Below are positions 5,935-11,332 of a stretch of DNA of 11,332 nucleotides, piece by piece. The DNA comes from Flavobacterium sp. (lineage in GTDB: Bacteria > Bacteroidota > Bacteroidia > Flavobacteriales > Flavobacteriaceae). The notes below the pieces were generated by a model. That model saw only the letters and a list, made by a program, of their open reading frames with translations. It did not search any database and was not told the DNA's origin. Position numbers and translations under genes: made by a program. Numbering within the stretch: position 1 is the stretch's first letter; each line of letters opens with the position of its first letter. Location: contig JASLHL010000049.1 of NCBI GenBank assembly GCA_030152225.1, positions 1 through 11,332 on the forward strand, read 5' to 3'.

Positions 5935-6024
5935 GAAACGCAGTGTAGACCCATCGAATATCAAAGCAAATATAAACTAGGTGAGATAAATAGAAAAAGC
6001 TGACGAACAACGAACCGCGCAAAG
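5935..6024. repeat. Dispersed intergenic repeat, copy C (90 bp of the 98-bp unit)
   Basis: The second tandem copy starts GAAACGCAGTGTAG exactly 98 bp after copy B and ends GAACCGCGCAAAG. Its core (5950-5990) again includes TAAACTAGGTGAGATAAA, unchanged from copy B, while TTC becomes CCC at its start and ATACCAAAAC becomes ATATCAAAGC. The conserved centre and variable flanks suggest selection or recent exchange on the core. Confidence 0.85.
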
Positions 6025-6029
6025 AAGTT

Positions 6030-6095
6030 CCCTTTTCCATTCTCCCTTTTCCATTCTCCCTTTTCCATTCTCCCTATTTCCATTCTCCCTATTTC
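6030..6095. repeat. CCCTTTTCCATTCT tandem array, inverted relative to the left array
   Basis: Three exact 14-bp units (6030-6043, 6044-6057, 6058-6071) are followed by a 15-bp variant CCCTATTTCCATTCT (6072-6086) and a partial unit. The reverse complement AGAATGGAAAAGGG matches 11 of 14 positions of AGATGGGAAAATGG from the left array. The two arrays thus form long, imperfect inverted arms around copies B and C. It ends about 55 bp before the fhs start, close to where the fhs promoter must lie. Confidence 0.85.
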
Positions 6096-6150
6096 AATAT
6101 TCTATCAAAAGACTTAACTTTACTCCTTAACAACACATTATTTTTCTACT

Positions 6151-7818
6151 ATGAAAACAGATATTGAAATTGCAAGGGAAAGTGATTTAAAAAGCATTTA
6201 CGAAATTGCTAAAAATATCCACTTACCAGAAGAACACGTAATTCCCTATGGCAAGAATATGGCGAAAGTTCAACTTCAGGCTAATCAAAAAGAGCAACAA
6301 CAAAAATCCAATTTAATCTTAGTAACTTCTATCACGCCTACCAAAGCGGGAATTGGAAAAACAACGGTATCGATTGGGTTGGCTTTGGGGTTAAACAAAA
6401 TTGGCAAAAATGCCATTGTCGCTTTGAGAGAACCTTCGTTAGGCCCTTGTTTTGGAATGAAAGGTGGTGCAGCAGGTGGAGGTTATGCACAGGTTTTGCC
6501 CATGGAGAATATCAACTTGCATTTCACTGGAGATTTTCACGCAATTACTTCAGCACACAATACGCTAAGTGCTTTATTTGACAACTATATGTATCAAACA
6601 AGAGCCGAAGCTAATGGAATCAAAGAAGTTTTATGGAAAAGAGTTTTGGATGTAAATGACCGTAGCTTGCGCTATATTAATTCTGGTTTAAGAGGAAATG
6701 CCAATGGTATTCCGCAAGAAAGTGGTTTTGATATTACTCCTGCATCAGAAATCATGGCCATCCTGTGTTTGGCAACAGATATAGATGATTTACGTCGACG
6801 CATTGAAAATATTCTTTTGGGGTATCGCCATGACGGCAGTATGTTCACCGTGAAAGATTTAGGTGTCGCTGGCGCAATCACTGTCCTTTTAAAAGATGCC
6901 TTAAACCCCAATTTGGTTCAAACAACAGAAAATACAGCAGCCTTTATTCACGGCGGGCCTTTTGCTAATATTGCCCATGGTTGTAATTCGGTTATTGCAA
7001 CGAAAATGGCGATGAGTTATGGAGATTATGTAATTACAGAAGCTGGTTTTGGTGCAGACTTAGGGGCAGAAAAATTCTTCGATATCAAATGTAGAAAATC
7101 AGGTTTAACACCTAAACTAACGGTAGTTGTTGCTACGGCACAAGGATTGAAGATGCACGGAGGAATTCCAATCGAAGAGATCAAAAACAAACACATCGAA
7201 GGCATTCAAAAAGGACTTGAAAACTTACAAAAACACGTAGAGAATTTGCGCTCATTTGGACAGTCTATTGTCGTTGCTTTTAATAAATATGCTACGGATA
7301 GTTTAGAAGAAATTCAATTGGTGGAAGATTACTGTCGAGCAAATGGTTTAGGGTTTGCCATCAACAATGCCTTTACTGAAGGAGGTACAGGGGCTATAGC
7401 GCTAGCAGAAGAGGTTGTACAGATGATTGAACAAAATCCAAGTCAATCCTTACAGTTCCCCTATACAGATGAGATGTCAATTGGAGAAAAAATAAAAGCA
7501 GTCGCTACAAAAATTTACGGGGCTTCCTCCGTTAGTTTTAGTCCAGCTGCACAGAAAAAGATCAATCAGATTCAAGCTACAGCAATGAATCTATTCCCTA
7601 TCTGTATTGCAAAAACGCAGTATTCATTCTCTGCTGATGCCCATGCTTATGGTGTTGCAAAAGATTTTTCAATTGCGATTAACGATATTGTAATCAATAA
7701 TGGAGCTGAATTTATTGTGGCTATTGCTGGTGATATTATGCGTATGCCTGGACTTCCCAAAGTGCCACAAGCAACAAAAATTGATTTAGTGAATGGTTTA
7801 GTGGAAGGGTTAAGCTAA
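6151..7818 (+). CDS. fhs: Formate-tetrahydrofolate ligase
   Basis: The 555-residue enzyme joins formate to tetrahydrofolate with ATP, giving 10-formyl-THF for purine and formyl-Met synthesis. It acts in the cytoplasm as a tetramer in known members, and its length is normal for the family. The ATP-binding loop is [11 protein letters not shown] (62-72). The family signature follows: [19 protein letters not shown] (94-112), then [16 protein letters not shown] (117-132). Further conserved parts include [13 protein letters not shown] and [19 protein letters not shown]. The loop reads KAGIGKTT where many homologues have PAGEGKTT; this is probably clade-specific. ATG 6151 is the only sensible start. 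A weak -7 candidate (TAACTTTA, 6115-6122, seven of eight) lies just after the repeat array. No folate riboswitch is seen, and the gene is monocistronic with its own terminator. Confidence 0.97.
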   Translation: MKTDIEIARESDLKSIYEIAKNIHLPEEHVIPYGKNMAKVQLQANQKEQQQKSNLILVTSITPTKAGIGKTTVSIGLALGLNKIGKNAIVALREPSLGPCFGMKGGAAGGGYAQVLPMENINLHFTGDFHAITSAHNTLSALFDNYMYQTRAEANGIKEVLWKRVLDVNDRSLRYINSGLRGNANGIPQESGFDITPASEIMAILCLATDIDDLRRRIENILLGYRHDGSMFTVKDLGVAGAITVLLKDALNPNLVQTTENTAAFIHGGPFANIAHGCNSVIATKMAMSYGDYVITEAGFGADLGAEKFFDIKCRKSGLTPKLTVVVATAQGLKMHGGIPIEEIKNKHIEGIQKGLENLQKHVENLRSFGQSIVVAFNKYATDSLEEIQLVEDYCRANGLGFAINNAFTEGGTGAIALAEEVVQMIEQNPSQSLQFPYTDEMSIGEKIKAVATKIYGASSVSFSPAAQKKINQIQATAMNLFPICIAKTQYSFSADAHAYGVAKDFSIAINDIVINNGAEFIVAIAGDIMRMPGLPKVPQATKIDLVNGLVEGLS

Positions 7819-7842
7819 CCCACATCCAACTCATTTAATAGT

Positions 7843-7875
7843 AAAAGCGAAAAATTGAATTTTTCGCTTTTTTTT
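7843..7875 (+). terminator. Terminator of fhs
   Basis: AAAAGCGAAAAA (7843-7854) pairs perfectly with TTTTTCGCTTTT (7860-7871) around the loop TTGAA and is followed by more T. It starts 25 bp after the fhs stop and separates fhs from the flotillin operon. Confidence 0.85.
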
Positions 7876-7969
7876 ATTCCCTAAACTGTGAATTACATAA
7901 ATATACTCCCTTGTTATTTATAATTTAATTTTTAACAAATTCTACTTAACAAACAAAACCATTATTCAT

Positions 7970-7977
7970 TATATTTG
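7970..7977 (+). promoter_or_regulatory. Candidate -7 element of the YqiJ-flotillin operon
   Basis: TATATTTG matches TAnnTTTG exactly, 51 bp before the ATG of the first gene of the operon. No clear TTTG box is present 17-23 bp upstream, so an activator or alternative sigma factor is possible. Confidence 0.5.
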
Positions 7978-8028
7978 AGAAAATTTAGAAAAAATAGCAA
8001 ATAAAAATACACATATCTCCTAATTTTA

Positions 8029-8730
8029 ATGAAAGATATCATTCACCACCTATTTTTCCCAATTTCAAATGCAATCATGACCGTTTTAATGCTTATTTCT
8101 GTCATCTACTGGTTATTTTCTGCAATAATGGGTGGTCTAGATGGCATAGATATTGCATCAGAACCAAGCGTGGATCTAGATGTAGATACCAGCTTTGACT
8201 TACAACAGAATCACATCGACATTCTTCACGATAAAGAACCGGATCTGGATGAGCCAGTCGTATCTCATGAGTCAGGCCTTGTAGCGAAGTTACTGCATTA
8301 TATGAATGTCGGACAAGTTCCTTTTATGATGGTATTGACTATTTTCAAGTTTTTTACTTGGGCTGGTTCTCTAGTAAGTACACTATCCCCTCAGGTTGTC
8401 AATTTAGGCAATTGGTCTGTGATCATTTTGATTCCCTTGGCCGTTGTCGCCATTATACTCACTCATTATGCAACACTTCCTTTGGGTAATTTCCTAAAAA
8501 GAACGGGCTATCACGGAGATGAAATTATCGATTTTATTGGGCGTGAGGGGGTGATGCAATCGAGTATCGAAGCTGAAAAGCACGGAATTATGCAACTAGT
8601 AGTCAACCAAGATCCGATTAAAGTCATGGTGGCTAGTTGGGATGGTGCTCCTATTCAATTTGGAGATCGGGTATATATTATAGAAAGAGCTCAAACACCT
8701 AACTTATATTATGTGGTCAAACGCATGTAA
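8029..8730 (+). CDS. YqiJ-like OB-fold membrane protein (flotillin partner)
   Basis: The 233-residue inner-membrane protein has a first hydrophobic segment at about 11-34, an acidic linker (about 41-76, rich in Asp and Glu), two more membrane segments (about 97-119 and 128-148), and a C-terminal NfeD/OB-like beta domain (about 165-233, with FIGREGVMQSS, ASWDGAPIQFGDRVYIIER). This is the layout of E. coli YqiJ, encoded directly before the flotillin YqiK. In this family the OB domain is thought to work with the neighbouring flotillin at the membrane. The gene leads an operon with the flotillin, with 30 bp between them. The long acidic linker is a feature I cannot assign to a known motif. Confidence 0.85.
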   Translation: MKDIIHHLFFPISNAIMTVLMLISVIYWLFSAIMGGLDGIDIASEPSVDLDVDTSFDLQQNHIDILHDKEPDLDEPVVSHESGLVAKLLHYMNVGQVPFMMVLTIFKFFTWAGSLVSTLSPQVVNLGNWSVIILIPLAVVAIILTHYATLPLGNFLKRTGYHGDEIIDFIGREGVMQSSIEAEKHGIMQLVVNQDPIKVMVASWDGAPIQFGDRVYIIERAQTPNLYYVVKRM

Positions 8731-8760
8731 TCATTTTATCAATCACTAAAAACAAATTTT

Positions 8761-10833
8761 ATGGACTTCGGATTAGGAACAATAATAGCAATCATCGTTG
8801 GTGCTTTATTTCTATTAATTCTATTATTCTTTGCTGTACTCGCTACTTTCTACAAGAAAATACCGCAAGGAAAATCAATTGTTAGAACGGGTATTGGCGG
8901 TACCAAAGTTGCTTTTAATAAAGGGATTTATGTAGTTCCTGTATTTCACAAAATGGAAATCATGGATATTTCTGTAAAAAAGCTTCAAATTGACCGTATG
9001 CAAAAAGAGGGATTAATTTGTAAGGATAACATCCGTGCCGATATTAAGGTTGCCTTTTTTATTCGCGTCAACAAATCCATAGAAGATGTAATTAACGTAG
9101 CCCAAACGTTGGGATGTGAACGCGCAAGCGATGTGGAAACACTGCGCAATATTTTTGAGGCGAAGTTTTCTGAAGCGTTAAAAACAGTGGGAAAGAAATT
9201 TGAATTTATCGAATTATATGAGGCTCGTCGTGAATTTAGAGATGAGATTATCAATATTATTGGTCGCGACTTAAATGGTTACATCTTGGATGACTGTGCG
9301 ATTGATTATTTAGAGCAAACGAATATTTCGCACTTGGATCCACAAAACATTTTGGATTCGGAAGGGATTAAGAAAATTACAGAACTAACAGCTTTACAAA
9401 ACATCAATGCGAACTTGATTCGCCGTGATGAGCAAAAGGTAATCAAGAAGCAAGATGTGGAAGCACGTGAAGCTATTTTGGAATTAGAAAGACAGCTATC
9501 AGAAAAAGAAGAAAAACAACGTCGAGAAGTTGATAATATCAAATCGCGTGAAGAAGCAGAAATTCAAAAAGTACGCGAAGAAGAGCGCTTAAAATCAGAA
9601 AGTGTGCGCATTGCCACCGAAGAGAGTTTAGCGGTATTGGAAGAGAACAAACTACGTCAAGTTATTATTGCGGCGAAAAACAAGGAGCGCACAGATGCTG
9701 TTGAAACCGAACGCGTAGAAAAAGATCGCGCTTTGGAGCAAACGGAACGCGAGCGCATTGTGTCGTTAGCTCAAATAAACAAAGAACGCGCCGTAGAAGA
9801 AGAGAAGAAAACGATTCAGAATGTTATCCGCGAGCGCGTTCAATTAGAGAAAGGTGTCGTGGAAGAACAACAAGGCATCAAAGATGTAGAAGCTTTCAGA
9901 GAAGTAGAAAGAGAAAAACAAGTTGGTATTACCCAGGCAAGTAAAGTTGCAGAAGAGAACTTAATCAAAACGATTAAAGAAGCAGAAGCGAAGAAATTTG
10001 CACAGGAACAGATTTCGCAACAAATGTTAATCGAAGCAGAAGCACAAAAAGAAGCGTCAATCAAACAGGCCGAAGCACGTAAGATATTAGCTGATGCACA
10101 AGCCCGTGAAGATGCTACTTTAGGACTTGCAGAAGCAGAAGTAATCAAAGCAAAAGCAGAAGCAATCGAGCAGGAAAGTATTGTAGAGGCTTCTAAAATC
10201 CAACGTATTGCTACAGCTGAAGCGGAGGGAATTGCAGCCAAAGCGGAAGCCAAACGCAAAGAAGGTTTAGCAGAAGCAGAAGTAATCAAAGAAAAAGCAA
10301 TTGCCGATGCAGATGGATTAAAAGAAAAAGCAGATGCGATGAAGCAAATGGATGGTGTTGGCAAAGAGCACGAAGAGTTCAAACTTCAGCTTCAAAAAGA
10401 GAAAGAAGTAGAGTTAGCGGCTTTAAACATTCAAAAAGATATTGCTAAATCACAAGCCGATGTCCTTTCTTCTGCTTTACAAACAGCAAAAATTGACATT
10501 GTTGGTGGTGAAACAATGTTCTTTGAGAACATTATTAACCAAGTAAGCCGTGCAAAAGGATTCGATCAATTAGTTGAAAAAAGTCAAAATGCACAAGATA
10601 TTAAAACGGCTCTTTTAGGCGATGGTACTTCCATCAACCAAGGAGACCTATTCAACAATATCAAATACTACGCTCAACAATTTAACGTGACAACGGAAGA
10701 CCTAAAAAATCTGAGTATTGCTGCTTTAGTAATGAAAATGCAACACAATGCTACAGAAGAAAATCAAGGGCTATTGGGGACAATCTCCGATGCCGTACAG
10801 CGTTTAGGTATAGGAAATAAGAAATTATCTTAA
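8761..10833 (+). CDS. Flotillin family protein (YqiK-like)
   Basis: The 690-residue membrane scaffold protein has one N-terminal membrane anchor (about 7-30), an SPFH/band-7 domain (about 32-200, with GGTKVAFNKGIYVVPVFHKME and the core KDNIRADIKVAFFIRV), a very long charged coiled coil (about 225-565) and a flotillin-type C-terminal part (about 575-690, with KIDIVGGE at 577-584). Flotillins assemble into large rings that organise membrane microdomains. It is longer than E. coli YqiK (about 550 residues), mostly in the coiled coil. Within it, GLAEAEVIKAKA (455-466) recurs as GLAEAEVIKEKA (502-513), a 47-residue offset also visible in the DNA (10130-10150 and 10271-10291). The ATG follows the YqiJ-like gene by 30 bp. 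Confidence 0.95.
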   Translation: MDFGLGTIIAIIVGALFLLILLFFAVLATFYKKIPQGKSIVRTGIGGTKVAFNKGIYVVPVFHKMEIMDISVKKLQIDRMQKEGLICKDNIRADIKVAFFIRVNKSIEDVINVAQTLGCERASDVETLRNIFEAKFSEALKTVGKKFEFIELYEARREFRDEIINIIGRDLNGYILDDCAIDYLEQTNISHLDPQNILDSEGIKKITELTALQNINANLIRRDEQKVIKKQDVEAREAILELERQLSEKEEKQRREVDNIKSREEAEIQKVREEERLKSESVRIATEESLAVLEENKLRQVIIAAKNKERTDAVETERVEKDRALEQTERERIVSLAQINKERAVEEEKKTIQNVIRERVQLEKGVVEEQQGIKDVEAFREVEREKQVGITQASKVAEENLIKTIKEAEAKKFAQEQISQQMLIEAEAQKEASIKQAEARKILADAQAREDATLGLAEAEVIKAKAEAIEQESIVEASKIQRIATAEAEGIAAKAEAKRKEGLAEAEVIKEKAIADADGLKEKADAMKQMDGVGKEHEEFKLQLQKEKEVELAALNIQKDIAKSQADVLSSALQTAKIDIVGGETMFFENIINQVSRAKGFDQLVEKSQNAQDIKTALLGDGTSINQGDLFNNIKYYAQQFNVTTEDLKNLSIAALVMKMQHNATEENQGLLGTISDAVQRLGIGNKKLS

Positions 10834-10844
10834 CAAAATACAGT

Positions 10845-10875
10845 AGTCACTCTTTTTTAGAAAGAGTGACTTTTT
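10845..10875 (+). terminator. Terminator between the flotillin and DUF3686 genes
   Basis: AGTCACTCTTT (10845-10855) pairs perfectly with AAAGAGTGACT (10861-10871) around a 5-nt loop, and four more T follow. It should end most transcripts after the flotillin gene, so the downstream ATPase gene needs read-through or its own promoter. Confidence 0.85.
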
Positions 10876-10950
10876 ATTCGTTAGACCGCTACCCTATTTT
10901 TAATTTACCTCCGTATTAGATTTCATTCTAGTACTAAGTATCCTTTATAT

Positions 10951-11332
10951 ATGGCTGAATTAGAAAACCAACCTATAGAATCTTTGGATTCGAATACGTA
11001 TGAGATTATACAGCGTAGACTTCAGCAACAGAAAAGTGATTTAATCCAACGATTACAAGCACTGAATGATGATCGCAAAGAAGTTTTTACCGCTGTTGAT
11101 CTAAAACTTATCGCCAATCAACGCATAACCACAGAAAACAATTGTACGGCTCGAGGGATTATTGCCTTTGACAACCTTTGTATTTTTGGGTACAATGTTC
11201 ACTTTGGATTAAAAACTGCTATTGAACTCAGCGATGTATTCAGTATCTATCGCTTTGAGAACAATCAGTTTATTCCGCAACCGTTGGATTTTATCAACGA
11301 TGCAAACTTTGTCAACGATTACAAAAATTTAT
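10951..11332 (+). CDS. DUF3686-type ATPase ('DNA repair ATPase'), N-terminal part, cut by the window edge
   Basis: Only 127 codons are visible and the frame is open at the edge. The N-terminus has a coiled-coil opening (about 15-45: TYEIIQRRLQQQ, LQALNDDRKEVF) followed by the conserved block LKLIANQRITTENNCTARG (51-69), then NLCIFGYNVHFG (75-86) and LSDVFSIYRF (93-102). I recognise this as the start of the large DUF3686 proteins (typically well over 1,500 residues), which carry an AAA-type ATPase domain further on. The label 'DNA repair ATPase' in databases is not backed by experiments I know of. The gene follows the flotillin pair in the same direction, and I recall the same three-gene set in other bacteria. 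A strong terminator precedes it, and only a weak -7-like TATTTTTA (10895-10902) is seen. The ATG at 10951 is the first good start. Confidence 0.85.
   Translation, partial: MAELENQPIESLDSNTYEIIQRRLQQQKSDLIQRLQALNDDRKEVFTAVDLKLIANQRITTENNCTARGIIAFDNLCIFGYNVHFGLKTAIELSDVFSIYRFENNQFIPQPLDFINDANFVNDYKNL

Noticed and set aside
5680..5964. Minus-strand open frame of 94 codons with FPISHFPFP repeats
   Set aside because: It is the translation of the GGGAAAT array and repeat copy B, with low-complexity content and no recognisable start context. Such peptides are a known artefact of this microsatellite type.
5837..6024. Tandem repeats considered as a CRISPR array
   Set aside because: Only two head-to-tail 98-bp units without distinct spacers are present; the similarity extends over the whole unit and no cas gene is nearby.
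6096..6150. Folate-type riboswitch before fhs
   Set aside because: The space between the repeat array and the ATG is about 55 bp, A/T-rich and without a structured element I can recognise; folate riboswitches are also mainly known from Firmicutes.
6672..6911. Minus-strand frame inside fhs
   Set aside because: It is antisense to conserved FTHFS sequence and has no recognisable features.
8985..10382. Minus-strand frames (8985-9254, 9306-9542, 9840-10382) opposite the flotillin gene
   Set aside because: Ser/Ala/Cys-rich translations are what the reverse strand of a Glu/Ala/Lys coiled coil yields. The flotillin frame is certain.

Overview
The window reads as chromosome of a low-GC member of the Bacteroidota, most likely family Flavobacteriaceae (Myroides-like; the genus is a guess). 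The reasons are the S8 protease with a C-terminal type IX secretion sorting domain, promoter elements of the Bacteroidota TTTG/TAnnTTTG type, the lack of clear Shine-Dalgarno sequences before the genes, and families typical of flavobacteria (CD225/'CCC motif' protein, DUF2752, DUF3686 ATPase).

Layout: (i) 1-597 has no gene. Its left edge carries a strong leftward promoter, probably the first of a tandem pair serving a highly expressed unit outside the window, possibly an rRNA operon. The rest is repeat-rich: GCGGTTC-type arms, a perfect 24-bp tandem duplication, and one copy of a dispersed repeat. (ii) 598-4269, minus strand: a secreted subtilase, a DUF2752 membrane protein, a CD225/dispanin-like membrane protein and a SUKH-like cytoplasmic protein. 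(iii) 4439-5605: a NUDIX hydrolase on plus, convergent with a PhnA zinc-ribbon protein on minus, sharing one bidirectional terminator. (iv) 5725-6095: a compound intergenic repeat made of a G-tract array with G-quadruplex potential, two tandem copies of a 98-bp unit, and a pyrimidine-rich array that is a rough inverted copy of the first. The 98-bp unit is homologous to the copy at 519-597. (v) 6151-7818: formate-tetrahydrofolate ligase with its own terminator. (vi) 8029 to the end, plus strand: a YqiJ/NfeD-like OB-fold membrane protein, a large flotillin, and, after a strong terminator, the N-terminus of a DUF3686 ATPase cut by the window edge.

How the genes relate: the flotillin module is the clearest functional unit. 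A membrane OB-fold partner and a flotillin scaffold are co-transcribed, and a large ATPase follows in the same direction. The DUF2752 and CD225-like genes form a compact two-gene membrane unit. Fhs (one-carbon metabolism), NUDIX, PhnA and the secreted protease look like independent single-gene units. I saw no tRNA, CRISPR array, transposase or phage gene. The most unusual material is the dispersed intergenic repeat family and the flotillin/ATPase module.
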